A stretch of DNA of 64,000 nucleotides, taken from assembly GCA_948330435.1 (NCBI GenBank), contig CAOJBY010000016.1, forward strand, positions 22,615-86,614, written 5' to 3'. Both the position numbers and the translations under genes were made by a program. This stretch comes from an uncultured Lachnoclostridium sp. Its GTDB lineage: Bacteria; Bacillota; Clostridia; Lachnospirales; Lachnospiraceae. The notes beneath the pieces were generated by a model that was not told where the DNA came from, did not search any database, and saw nothing but the letters and a program-made list of their open reading frames with translations. Shown in pieces: positions 33,597 to 41,828 of the stretch (position 1 is the stretch's first letter; every line of letters begins with the position of its first letter).

Positions 33597-34652
33597 CTAA
33601 GAAATCACAAAGCATTCCGCAATTGCAATGATAAACATAATAAGCCACAGCCATTTCTTATAACGGTAGATTCTTCCCCCGCCAAATATCTCAAAGGGAT
33701 AAAACGGGATCATCATAAAAATCAAAAAGGGAGATGCCAGCCGTCCCAGGGCCTGGCAGTAGGGACCCGGCAGCAGGGCCGTCCACGGCAAAAGTGCGAA
33801 CAGGAACCACTTGATGATCTCCGGTATGGCCAGTCTTTTTCGAAAATCATCGGTATTTTCGTAATGTTCCGGATACCAGTTTGCATTCATGAAAAAGACA
33901 TTGCCAAAGAAGCCAAGGACAGGCAAAAGGAAGCTTCCGCCCTGATTAAAGCGGAATTTCCCTCCATTTCCACTGATAAGCTTTCCCAGATAACGGCTTC
34001 CGATAAACAGGGCCAATAGGCTGCCGTAGGCCAGAAAATTCCATAAAAAACCCCCGGCATCTCTGTGATGCCATCTGCTCCACAGGGGAAAAAGCAGCAA
34101 AAGATTCAGAAAAAAGTAGAAAAAGAGCTGTAAAGGGGCATTTACTTTCTCTTCCACCGTATTTTCCCGATTGCACATATAAAAATCCATGCCAACGGCA
34201 ATCAAATAGGGCGTGAACAGGTAATGCTTCAAAAATCCCGTGACTCCAATCTCCTTTATGATGCGGTACACGCTGACTCTCCGAAAGCCGTTGTCCCAAA
34301 AGGGCTTCCAGGAACCTGCATTGTCATCCTTAACAAGTGCGGTCAGCACTTGATAGTTCTGCTCCCATAAGGCTTCAAAGGTTTTTGTATAGAGCTTTTT
34401 CCCGATCCCCAGTCCCTGATAGTCCGGATCCACAAAGGCTTCATCTATATAGGCTATCCGCTTTTTATGGGCATTGAACTCTTTATACAGGATGCCGCCC
34501 ACAAGCTTTCCCTCATATTCCGCTGCCATTGCCCTCTTTGGCCTGCCGACAAAGAGAGCTTCCACAAATTGAAACGCCCTCTTTCCGATTCGCTGTATCT
34601 CTTTTTGCTCGCCGTCCCTCATGGGTCTTATTGTAACTTTCGAAAGGTCCAT
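33597..34652 (-). CDS. GNAT acetyltransferase fused to a membrane domain
   Basis: 351 residues. Residues 5-135 are a GNAT domain with the acetyl-CoA loop YQGLGIGKKLY at about 79-89 and the motif FWDNGFRRVSVYRI. From about 165 there follow five or six hydrophobic segments (LFFYFFLNLLLLFPLW, FLAYGSLLALFIGSRY, FLLPVLGFFGNVFF, IIKWFLFALLPW, WLWLIMFIIAIAECF). The fusion suggests acetylation of a membrane or cell-wall substrate, but none is known to me. It stands alone, divergent from padR. Confidence 0.8.
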   Translation of the reverse strand: MDLSKVTIRPMRDGEQKEIQRIGKRAFQFVEALFVGRPKRAMAAEYEGKLVGGILYKEFNAHKKRIAYIDEAFVDPDYQGLGIGKKLYTKTFEALWEQNYQVLTALVKDDNAGSWKPFWDNGFRRVSVYRIIKEIGVTGFLKHYLFTPYLIAVGMDFYMCNRENTVEEKVNAPLQLFFYFFLNLLLLFPLWSRWHHRDAGGFLWNFLAYGSLLALFIGSRYLGKLISGNGGKFRFNQGGSFLLPVLGFFGNVFFMNANWYPEHYENTDDFRKRLAIPEIIKWFLFALLPWTALLPGPYCQALGRLASPFLIFMMIPFYPFEIFGGGRIYRYKKWLWLIMFIIAIAECFVIS

Positions 34653-34798
34653 TCTCTTTTCCTGCTTCTTTTTTCCTTAAGTATAGCGGACTTTCAAGCA
34701 CTTTACAATGATTACTTGCCGATAGGGCTTGCCAGAGGAAAACTGCGGCGGTTCAGACAGGCGGCAGAGTGGGCAGGCGGGGGCGGCGAAAAAAATCA

Positions 34799-34827
34799 TT
34801 GACAACTATATCGAGATTCGATATAAT
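34799..34827 (+). promoter_or_regulatory. padR promoter with perfect elements
   Basis: -35 TTGACA (34799-34804), 17-base spacer, -10 TATAAT (34822-34827). The PadR-type palindromes overlap it. Confidence 0.85.
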
Positions 34828-34851
34828 ATAGTTCGTACCTCGATATATCGA
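34808..34851 (+). promoter_or_regulatory. Two palindromic PadR operator candidates
   Basis: ATATCGAGATTCGATAT (34808-34824) covers the spacer and part of the -10, and TCGATATATCGA (34840-34851) lies near the transcription start. Both share the ATCGA half-site, as expected for autorepression. Confidence 0.65.
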
Positions 34852-34872
34852 AGTAGGATATTAATCCATATC

Positions 34873-34909
34873 GGAAATATACACAACAATTTTCGATACA
34901 GACCACTGG
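34873..34909 (+). mobile_element. Eroded end of the 166-bp palindromic element
   Basis: GGAAATATACACAACAATTT and the following 17 bases match the right end of the elements at 40165 and 52783 with several changes. It lies in the padR leader. Confidence 0.5.
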
Positions 34910-34921
34910 TAAGGAGTACTT

Positions 34922-35245
34922 ATGGACAGCAGAATTAGACGAATCTACGTCCCCATGACAGAAAGCGGATTTTATATTTTATTTTGTCTTAAGCAGTCGC
35001 AGCATGGCTATGGAATCAACCAGCAGGTCCGGAAAATGACAGGAGGTGCCCTGACCATCAGTGCGGGCACCATGTACGGGACCCTGGCGAAAATGGAAAA
35101 GGACGGGCTGATTGCTTTTGTGAGGGAGGAAGAAAAACGAAAACTGTATCAGATCACCGAGCTTGGCCGGGAGATCTTAAACCTTGAACTTCACCGTATT
35201 GAACGCCTGTATAAAAACAGCAAAGGAGAGAATGTAAATGAATGA
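34922..35245 (+). CDS. PadR-family transcriptional regulator
   Basis: 107 residues, a compact PadR: TESGFYILFCLKQSQHGYGI, SAGTMYGTLAKMEKDGLIAF, KLYQITELGREIL. It should repress its own operon through the palindromes at 34808-34851. The stop overlaps the DUF2812 start by 8 bases. Confidence 0.93.
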   Translation: MDSRIRRIYVPMTESGFYILFCLKQSQHGYGINQQVRKMTGGALTISAGTMYGTLAKMEKDGLIAFVREEEKRKLYQITELGREILNLELHRIERLYKNSKGENVNE

Positions 35246-35780
35246 TCAAAAGACCCTTATACGCTTTTTTACCATTTCCGATTATGAAGACGAAGAAATC
35301 TGGCTTCGCAGTCAGCATCAGCAGGGCTGGAAGCTGGTGAAAATGATTGTGCCCTGCTTCTATATTTTCGAGAGCTGTACCCCGCAGGATGTGGTTTACC
35401 GGCTTGATTATAAAAATAATACGGAAAACAGGGATTATTTTCAGATCTTTCAGGACTATGGCTGGGAATATTTCGCACGCTGCATGGGATGGCTCTACTT
35501 CCGCAGGCCCGTGTCCGAGACAGATACCAGGCAGGATGAAGAGATTTTCTCTGATAACAGTTCTCGTATGGATATGGTCAATCACGTTATAAAGACCCGT
35601 ATGCTGCCGCTGATATGCATCTTTTTTTGCTGTCTGCTCCCTAATTTTATCAACAGCGTGGAGCAGGACGGACCTTTTCCGGATATCATTACCATTATCT
35701 TTTCCATCCTGCTGGTCATATATCTTTACTTATTTATTCATTGCGGTTTAAAACTTCGGGAAATGAAGCAGAAATATTAA
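35238..35780 (+). CDS. DUF2812 membrane protein
   Basis: 180 residues. The N-terminal DUF2812 domain (FFTISDYEDEEIWLRSQHQQ, GWEYFARCMGWLYFRRP) is followed by two membrane helices and a short basic tail. DUF2812 proteins are nearly always encoded beside PadR genes; the protein may sense membrane stress for PadR, but this is unproven. Confidence 0.9.
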   Translation: MNDQKTLIRFFTISDYEDEEIWLRSQHQQGWKLVKMIVPCFYIFESCTPQDVVYRLDYKNNTENRDYFQIFQDYGWEYFARCMGWLYFRRPVSETDTRQDEEIFSDNSSRMDMVNHVIKTRMLPLICIFFCCLLPNFINSVEQDGPFPDIITIIFSILLVIYLYLFIHCGLKLREMKQKY

Positions 35781-35892
35781 GTAAAAAGACATTTTATCAC
35801 GCACATGGAATGGCCAAAAGCAACAATAACCCGAATTTCATAATGTATACCAAAACTAATAACAATTCTAAACGAAAAGGAGAATAACCACA

Positions 35893-36023
35893 TGCTAAGT
35901 CCGAAAGAAATCGTAAATAAATGGATGGACGCCTTTAATGCCGGTGATGTAGATATGCTTGCCAGTCTGTATGATACCCTCAGTGTACAAGGGGACACTG
36001 AGGGTAATCTACCAATAGAATAG
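35893..36023 (+). pseudogene. Truncated SnoaL/NTF2-like gene
   Basis: AGGAG precedes an ATG at 35893, and the frame reads MLSPKEIVNKWMDAFNAGDV then DMLASLYDT, the usual start of SnoaL-like proteins of about 110-140 residues. At residue 29 it runs into an 11-bp inverted repeat and stops after 43 codons. The rest of the gene is absent. Confidence 0.7.
35976..36006. repeat. Inverted repeat at the break of the SnoaL-like gene
   Basis: ACCCTCAGTGT and ACACTGAGGGT, an 11-bp perfect inverted repeat with a 7-9 base loop. It marks exactly where homology of the truncated gene ends and lies 30 bases beyond the stop of the next gene on the minus strand. Confidence 0.7.
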
Positions 36024-36038
36024 TGGTAAGAAAATGAT

Positions 36039-37829
36039 CTAACCACCAATCATATATACAATATCCAAAAGCTCTATTGCACACAGCTTAAGTCGGTTTT
36101 CTTTTAACGTAAGACATCGATTATGATCCTCCGATATATGGTTCTCGATGGTATAGAGTGCTTGAATAAACGAAATATATTTGTCCGTATGCTCCGCAAA
36201 ATCATGCCCGAACTTTTCTTCAATTTTATTCGCTGTTTCATGAATCAGTGCTTCTAATTCATCACTGTTCTTTTCATTTAAGGAATAGGGAATTAATGTT
36301 TCTTCAAAATCAGAGGTATATTCAATGAAAAAGGAATAGGGCGAAAAAGAATATTCGCTGTCATTGTTTGCTGCCGCTGCATTTACCGCAAAGGATGCAT
36401 TGCCTGACAATTCATATTCCTGAGACAACAATATAAATGATGTCAGCCTGCATTTTTCTATCAGCAGATCTCCGGATATGGCTGTATACATGCTGCCCCC
36501 TATTAATGCGTTGGGTCCATATAATTCACGGCTTTGATTAACCTCTTCCTGATAATACTCCTGCCAGAGACTGATTGCATTCTGCAACACAGCATAGTCA
36601 TCTTCACTCAGTAAGCTCTCCAGTCTGGAACCGGTGAATTTAATCTGTTGATTCCATGCTTCACATTTCGTCAAAGCAGATTTCCAAATTTCCAGAGGGG
36701 CCGCTTCATGATCCATTACATAGTTCCGGTCAATGGGGTTACTTGCTGCTTTTTCATAAAAATCAGGGTTCGCAGAAAGGATGAATGCCTGTTCCACCGA
36801 ACCATCCGAAATATTGGATGGTTCGTTCGATAAATTCTTCTTTGCGGCATGATATAAAAATTCACCCTCCCCAAGTGCGGATTCCCCATAATATACATCA
36901 ATTCCCTCCGTGCCATATTCCAAAATATAATAGCAAAAGACAACCGTGTCGTCGGATAATACCTGCTTGGGATACTTGATATAGATCCTGTTATCTTCTA
37001 TGGTCTCTATGTTGGATGAATCAGCTAGAAAGCGATAGGAATCCTCCGATTCATAATCGGAAATATCATATCCCTCAGATGTTCTTTCTATCCTTAACTT
37101 ACCCGTTCCGTAGTCCGACGGATACTCATATTCTCCTGCCAAGCTCTCCAGTTCGTCCTCTTCTTTTACCAGATCTTCCTTATCATTTTGTACTTCCGAA
37201 ACTGTCTCGGAAATAACAGATACCACCGTATAGCCGTCAAAACAGCTGTCGGGATTCTTGACAAGCTCCGCCGTAATCTTCCGTTTTTCCCTGTGGTCTG
37301 TCCCGTCAAATCCCACTTCCAGATCAGCGGTAAGGATCACTCCCTGCTCCGTATTCTCATAATCATACCCGGATATGGAGCCGTAATTCAATGGGCTGGC
37401 GGCATCATATCGGTTTACGGAGCCGTCTATGTAAGTGGAAAAATTCAGTTCCATACCCGTAAGGGAATACTGGATATAGTTCAGTTCATCGGTACTGATT
37501 TCTCCGCTGTTTTTTTCGGAAACCATCTCTAAATAATCAAAGGACAGTCTTGAATTTTGAATGAATCTTGTAATGAAAGTCTCTTTCCACTCTTCACGGT
37601 CCACCAAATCCGGATCAAAGCTGTCATAGCTGAGTGCAAGCTGTGTGATTGCTGCTTTCAGATTGTCTCCCATCACAAATTCCCCGGAGGATTCCGATTC
37701 TTCCGGTCTTTCTTTTGCAAAAAGCAAAAAGAATACAAGGGCCAGCATCAGAATCAAAATCAAGCTTCCAATTATGGCCCCAAAAGGCATTCCGCTTTTT
37801 TTACGTTTCTTTTTCTTATACTGTGACAT
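36039..37829 (-). CDS. Membrane-anchored extracellular protein with DUF1311-like region
   Basis: 596 residues: basic N-terminus (KKKKRKKSG), one helix at about 18-40, then a long acidic extracellular part. Residues of about 385-480 (ALTKCEAWNQQIKFTGSRLE, DDYAVLQNAISLWQEYYQEE and a later EKCRLTSFILLS) resemble the LprI/DUF1311 fold, with its two Cys about 75 residues apart. That fold inhibits lysozyme in mycobacteria; the match here is weak. A central beta-rich part (EYPSDYGTGKLRIERTSEGY) may be a separate domain. It lies downstream of the LytTR regulator, with 150 bases between. Confidence 0.7.
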   Translation of the reverse strand: MSQYKKKKRKKSGMPFGAIIGSLILILMLALVFFLLFAKERPEESESSGEFVMGDNLKAAITQLALSYDSFDPDLVDREEWKETFITRFIQNSRLSFDYLEMVSEKNSGEISTDELNYIQYSLTGMELNFSTYIDGSVNRYDAASPLNYGSISGYDYENTEQGVILTADLEVGFDGTDHREKRKITAELVKNPDSCFDGYTVVSVISETVSEVQNDKEDLVKEEDELESLAGEYEYPSDYGTGKLRIERTSEGYDISDYESEDSYRFLADSSNIETIEDNRIYIKYPKQVLSDDTVVFCYYILEYGTEGIDVYYGESALGEGEFLYHAAKKNLSNEPSNISDGSVEQAFILSANPDFYEKAASNPIDRNYVMDHEAAPLEIWKSALTKCEAWNQQIKFTGSRLESLLSEDDYAVLQNAISLWQEYYQEEVNQSRELYGPNALIGGSMYTAISGDLLIEKCRLTSFILLSQEYELSGNASFAVNAAAANNDSEYSFSPYSFFIEYTSDFEETLIPYSLNEKNSDELEALIHETANKIEEKFGHDFAEHTDKYISFIQALYTIENHISEDHNRCLTLKENRLKLCAIELLDIVYMIGG

Positions 37830-37980
37830 TGAAAAAGCTCCTTTTCACTTTCCACTTCTTTTCCGAAAACATTCTTCATTCTTAAGCTTTATTTATATCA
37901 CATTGCGTAACCCAATCAAAGACTCCCTGCATAAATGACACAGTTCTTGCTTAAACGACACATTCTGGTACTCTCTTGCG

Positions 37981-38685
37981 TTAATTCTCAAAGTTCATCC
38001 GCCACTGAAAATACGCTTTCCTAAATTCCCTGCTCCGTGTCCTCCCGATGGCTATCCTGGTTCCGTCCAAAAGGGTAACCTCCCGGCTGTTTACCTCCGC
38101 AATATACTTTAAATTGACAATGTAGGACCGCTGTATCTGACAAAAGCCAAAGGGGGAAAGGCTTTGTGCCGCTTCCCCTATAAGCCCCGGGCAGATATGC
38201 TCGCTGCCGTCCGCCATTCGATAGCGAAGCTTTCTTCCGCTTGTCTCTACGAGCAGAAGCTCCTGCATATGGATCCGAATGCAAAGGCCGTTGGCATCCT
38301 TACATTCCATGCTCCTGTCCTGAATCCTTGTTTTCAGGAACGAATCCAAAGCTTCATTTATTTCCTCCAAATGCATTTTGTCGATATAGCGGAAAGCGTT
38401 CACCCGATATCCCTGCCTTGCCAGTTCCGTATGGGAGGTCAGAAAGCATATTTTACAGGGACTTTTGGAGTCTTTAAGCTTCTCTGCTATGGCAAAGCCG
38501 TCCTCCCCCTCTGCCAGCTCAATATCCAGGAACAGCAGATCCGCCTGGGGATTTTTGAGAAAATCCGTTCCGCTGCCGTAGGAATGTATGGAGCAGGAAA
38601 TCTTGTGATCCCTTAAATATGTCTCAACAACCGCCCGGATTTTGTCTCTCCACACAGCTTCATCTTCTATGATACTTATTTGCAT
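37981..38685 (-). CDS. LytTR-family response regulator
   Basis: 234 residues from ATG 38685 (MQISIIEDEA), 10 bases inside the kinase stop. The receiver domain has IIEDE and the phospho-acceptor Asp in LLFLDIELAEGEDG, followed by a LytTR DNA-binding domain (CIRIHMQELLLVETSGRKLR, CQIQRSYIVNLKYI). This is an AgrA-like arrangement. Its genes of control are unknown; the 596-residue membrane protein just downstream is the nearest candidate. Confidence 0.93.
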   Translation of the reverse strand: MQISIIEDEAVWRDKIRAVVETYLRDHKISCSIHSYGSGTDFLKNPQADLLFLDIELAEGEDGFAIAEKLKDSKSPCKICFLTSHTELARQGYRVNAFRYIDKMHLEEINEALDSFLKTRIQDRSMECKDANGLCIRIHMQELLLVETSGRKLRYRMADGSEHICPGLIGEAAQSLSPFGFCQIQRSYIVNLKYIAEVNSREVTLLDGTRIAIGRTRSREFRKAYFQWRMNFEN

Positions 38686-39977
38686 ACCCTGTTCTCCCTT
38701 GGAATGGAAATACGGATTTGAAATATATTTTCTCCATTCTCTGTTAGCGAATCGATATAGCATTCCCCATGATACTTTTTCACTGTGGCGGCAATATTTT
38801 TCATGCCAAAGCCATGATTTTCTTTATCTCTTTTGGTTGTGGGAAAAAAGCCCCTTTCCCCCTGTATCGGTTCCCTTACGCTGTTGCTGACAAGGATAAA
38901 TATTTCCTTTTGATGCTCCACAAGCTCCATCCGGATCCTCGGAGTAGCCGCCTTTCCTGCCGCTTCCAGGGCGTTCTGCAATATATTTCCCATGAGAGAA
39001 GTCAGATCTACCATGTCAAGGGGCATTTTTTCGGTCAGCTTTCCGGAAAGGGCAAGGTCTATCTTTTCCTTTTTTGCCAGATAGAAATAATAATTTACAA
39101 TCACGTCCAGAAAGCTGTCCCCTGTGTGGATTTTCAAATCAAAATCCGCCTGCATATTCCAGATTTTATCAATGTAATCCCTGGCTTCTTCTGTCTTCTT
39201 CCTGGCAAGCAATTCTTTTAGGACACCCATGTGATTTACCAGATCATGCCTGAACCGCCGTATTGCCGCAGATTGCCTGAGCTGGTAATCGTACTGCTGC
39301 TTCTGCATTTCCATAAAGGACTGAAGCTCTTTGTTCTGCCTGTCTGAAAGTACGTTCTTGATGGCAAGGCTTAAGGTCAGGGAAATGGAGTAGATCGCAC
39401 CCGCAATGCTGATAAAAAATACGGCATATGCGTCCCAGCCGTACCTGGCCTGATTCTCGTCAAAAAAGATAAAGACAAAATTGTAGAACATTTGAAAGAT
39501 GCCGCCCTGTATGAGAATTGCAAGCTTGTAGGCAAGACCTATGTCGCACAGGTAAACTTCATTTTTTCTGAGAAGCTGCATGTAGATCAGAACATACACC
39601 AAAAATGAGAGCACGTAGGCCGATTCCATCCACCAGGTAATATCCGTCCCGGCAATCCCTCCGCCTACCAGTACAATCTGTACCAGCATAACGGTGAACG
39701 TGTCCATGATTCCGGTGAAATACATGAGGGCCATGCTTAATAGGATAAGATGCAAAAGACTGCTCTCGAAAAACAGGCTGATGGAAAGTATGCTCCAGAT
39801 TATGTAAATAATGGGGGAATTTGTGTCAAAATAGGCGTTGAAAGCTCCGGCAAGCAGCATGGTAATTGCGGATGCGGCGAGAAAAAACGGGTGCTTTCTT
39901 GGGCTTAGCCGGAAACCGAAATGGCATAGGAAGAGGTAGATGAAGTAGTTGAAAAGGTTGTCTGTGATGTAAATCAT
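38676..39977 (-). CDS. AgrC-like GHKL sensor kinase
   Basis: 433 residues. Six hydrophobic segments fill residues 1-200, followed by the DHp motif RRFRHDLVNHMGVL near 240 and a GHKL ATPase domain (LMGNILQNALEAA, NHGFGMKNIAATV). This is the AgrC/ComD type of peptide sensor. No AgrB processing enzyme or AgrD-like precursor is in the neighbourhood, so it is an orphan or senses something else. Confidence 0.92.
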   Translation of the reverse strand: MIYITDNLFNYFIYLFLCHFGFRLSPRKHPFFLAASAITMLLAGAFNAYFDTNSPIIYIIWSILSISLFFESSLLHLILLSMALMYFTGIMDTFTVMLVQIVLVGGGIAGTDITWWMESAYVLSFLVYVLIYMQLLRKNEVYLCDIGLAYKLAILIQGGIFQMFYNFVFIFFDENQARYGWDAYAVFFISIAGAIYSISLTLSLAIKNVLSDRQNKELQSFMEMQKQQYDYQLRQSAAIRRFRHDLVNHMGVLKELLARKKTEEARDYIDKIWNMQADFDLKIHTGDSFLDVIVNYYFYLAKKEKIDLALSGKLTEKMPLDMVDLTSLMGNILQNALEAAGKAATPRIRMELVEHQKEIFILVSNSVREPIQGERGFFPTTKRDKENHGFGMKNIAATVKKYHGECYIDSLTENGENIFQIRISIPRENRVCK

Positions 39978-39999
39978 AATGCTTCTGCTCCTTTGGCCG

Positions 40000-40165
40000 C
40001 TAGTAGTCTGTATCGGAAATCCTTGTGCATATTTCTGAGGATATTTTTTCGAGAGTGCAGGTCAAAAAACGCAGACGTAGTGGTGCTACGGCGAGGCTTT
40101 TTGACCTGTGCTATTGGAGAAATAGACCGGAAATATGCACATGGATTTTCGATACGGACTACTAG
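40000..40165. mobile_element. MITE-like 166-bp palindromic element, copy 1
   Basis: It begins CTAGTAGTCTGTATCGG and ends with the near-reverse complement CGATACGGACTACTAG. The whole element folds into one long hairpin, with AGGTCAAAAA against TTTTTGACCT inside and CGTAG/CTACG at the tip. It is about 96% identical to 52618-52783 by eye (seven or so differences). It encodes nothing, so it needs a transposase elsewhere. Confidence 0.85.
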
Positions 40166-40227
40166 TAACCCCTTGCTTTTATATGGAATCCGGTATAGAA
40201 TGAGTTTAGCAAAACGTTCCGCAGTAA

Positions 40228-40256
40228 TTGACCGATAGGGGAAAATCTGCTACAAT
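40228..40256 (+). promoter_or_regulatory. Plus-strand promoter with no obvious gene
   Basis: -35 TTGACC (40228-40233), 17-base spacer, -10 TACAAT (40251-40256). It would transcribe into 40263-40450, antisense to the tail of the broken antitoxin gene. Confidence 0.6.
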
Positions 40257-40313
40257 AAAAAGGCAAAAAGAGCACTGCCGATAGACGGCTAGTCCGGTTT
40301 TATATTAGCAAAA

Positions 40314-40457
40314 ATGGCTGCTAAGTTTTTCAAGACATGGGCGGCTATTTTTGTGGTTTATTCCTGCGGGCAACGAATCAAGCGGACGTGGCCCAGGCCA
40401 CCCTCTCTCCCAAAGGATGGAAAAGTCGTCATTTTAACTCCCGTTTTAAATCTTTAA
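40314..40457 (+). CDS. Doubtful 47-codon ORF behind the 40228 promoter
   Basis: It starts MAAKFFKTWAAIFVVYSCGQ, with one short hydrophobic stretch and a basic, Pro-rich tail. There is no good ribosome site. The segment encoding YSCGQR is the 20-base motif repeated at 51009. It may be a leftover of a mobile gene or not translated at all. Confidence 0.25.
   Translation: MAAKFFKTWAAIFVVYSCGQRIKRTWPRPPSLPKDGKVVILTPVLNL
40357..40376 (+). repeat. 20-base motif shared with 51009-51028
   Basis: TTTATTCCTGCGGGCAACGA occurs identically here and at 51009-51028 in unrelated surroundings. Confidence 0.7.
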
Positions 40458-40626
40458 ATACATCCGTAGCAGAACGTGACTGATCCACCTTTGCCTGTAT
40501 CAATCCTTTTTCCATTATGGAACCAAATTCTTTTGTGGTCATAGAATCCAATGTGGCCGGTTCTTTTGGAAGTGCCAACGAAAACGGAATTCTCTTTTCA
40601 TAATAATTTGCACTTTTTGTAGCCAT
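40429..40626 (-). pseudogene. RelB/DinJ-type antitoxin with the DNA-binding core deleted
   Basis: 65 residues from ATG 40626. The start MATKSANYY and the tail (FSLALPKEPATLDSMTTKEF, then ATDVFKDLKREL) match RelB/DinJ antitoxins, but the 35-40 residues between, which form the ribbon-helix-helix (usually EPDVKEQAE...ASNAINMFY), are gone and the frame is kept. It cannot bind DNA in the usual way and no toxin gene is adjacent. It might still be made as a short peptide. Confidence 0.65.
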
Positions 40627-40677
40627 TTTGTCACCTCTTTCATATTTCGAAGTACATTTGACTATTTGCATCTCGTT

Positions 40678-40851
40678 TTACTTCTTTATTACCGTACATT
40701 TTAAACAGTTGGTTTCCGCATCAATATCAAAGGAAAAATTGTGAGAATCCATAAAGTCAACCATTTTCCTATTATCCTCTGTTGCAGGTGTTCTTTGTAA
40801 TTCGCTTCTCGTCGCAAAAGGCATGACAGGCTTTAACACACATGCATTCAT
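40678..40851 (-). CDS. Small protein of unknown function
   Basis: 57 residues from ATG 40851 (MNACVLKPVMPFATRSEL) with AAGGGG upstream; it ends FDIDAETNCLKCTVIKK. No family recognised. It lies 51 bases before the broken antitoxin on the same strand. Confidence 0.5.
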   Translation of the reverse strand: MNACVLKPVMPFATRSELQRTPATEDNRKMVDFMDSHNFSFDIDAETNCLKCTVIKK

Positions 40852-40973
40852 CTCAATTTCCCCTTTCTTCCCATTATTGTTATTCAAACTATACCACCTC
40901 ATCTACCTAAGTTCAATAACTGAGCATATAATATTTTCCACTTTAAAGTCGGAGGGTGATCGCTATGATCGCC

Positions 40974-41696
40974 CTATATATTAGAGCGTTCCGGGCAGTA
41001 AAAAATGTGTAAATCTATCTTAGATATTTTCTCACTGTCACCCTCCGCCCTTGGTTCACAGAGTACATAAAAATCCCCAAGCATAAAACCCCTAACATTT
41101 TCCTCAAATAGTCTAACCTCCCCTGTCTTAAAATATATAAGACCAACGCCATAAGGCTCTCCCCAGGTCATATCTAAAAGATGCTCCCTGCATTCCATGC
41201 AAAGGTTTACCGATACCTCTTCCATATTCAGGATTTTATCTTGATTCATATGGATATTGCCAGACGCATATCCACGATTCGTATTTACTGTCACTACAGA
41301 TACAAATCCATTCTCCCCAGTGCTTCTGATTTGCGTTCCCAAGCTAGTGTCGGTCTCTTCTATAAGGCAACCACAATCATTATAACGGTTAATCTCTATA
41401 TAGCTTATTTCAAATGTATTGATACTGATAATGCCTAAATTATCCTGCGATTCATACCAAGATATCTGTGTACTTTCTTTATTCCCACATAACTTGCAAT
41501 CTTCGGGCAAAGCATTCGATAAGCATGTTGATCTATTTTCCTTTTTCACTTCTATTTCCTGTTTTTCCAGTATGACTTCCTGTACAGATTTCCTTAAATG
41601 ATCCAATGTTTGATTCTGAATATGGGTCACTTTTAAAAAAACAAACAGGATTAACACTATTGCCAAAAGGAATTTCCCTTTATTTATTCTTTTCAT
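40974..41696 (-). CDS. Exported or membrane-anchored protein with Cys motifs, unknown function
   Basis: About 240 residues from MKRINKGKFLLAIVLILFVF, a signal/anchor helix. Cys pairs DCKLCGNK, DCGC and LCMECREHL could bind zinc or form disulfides. The rest alternates short strands (SWYESQDNLGIISINTFEIS). Family not recognised. It is divergent from the XRE gene at 41829. Confidence 0.6.
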   Translation of the reverse strand: MKRINKGKFLLAIVLILFVFLKVTHIQNQTLDHLRKSVQEVILEKQEIEVKKENRSTCLSNALPEDCKLCGNKESTQISWYESQDNLGIISINTFEISYIEINRYNDCGCLIEETDTSLGTQIRSTGENGFVSVVTVNTNRGYASGNIHMNQDKILNMEEVSVNLCMECREHLLDMTWGEPYGVGLIYFKTGEVRLFEENVRGFMLGDFYVLCEPRAEGDSEKISKIDLHIFYCPERSNI

Positions 41697-41828
41697 TTTT
41701 TGTCTCTCTCTATCTCTTTCAATCTCAGATTTTGTTATATTGACCATTATCACGGTCAATATAATGCCTAAATTTATCATAGAATATTTTTAGTTGCAAC
41801 CAATACCGGTCAAGCCAGAGGTGCTTTT

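Larger units (their letters stand above)
39978..40428. other. Intergenic stretch with a MITE-like element and a plus-strand promoter
   Basis: 450 bases. It contains the 166-bp palindromic element (40000-40165), a good plus-strand promoter (40228-40256), a weak 47-codon ORF from 40314, and a 20-base motif (40357-40376) also found at 51009. Confidence 0.6.

Noticed and set aside
35777..36049. 90-residue minus-strand ORF opposite the truncated SnoaL-like gene
   Set aside because: It is the antisense of the SnoaL fragment and lacks a start signal.
39990..40238. Plus-strand ORF across the palindromic element
   Set aside because: It translates the hairpin arms, and the same would be true of any copy. 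No protein features.
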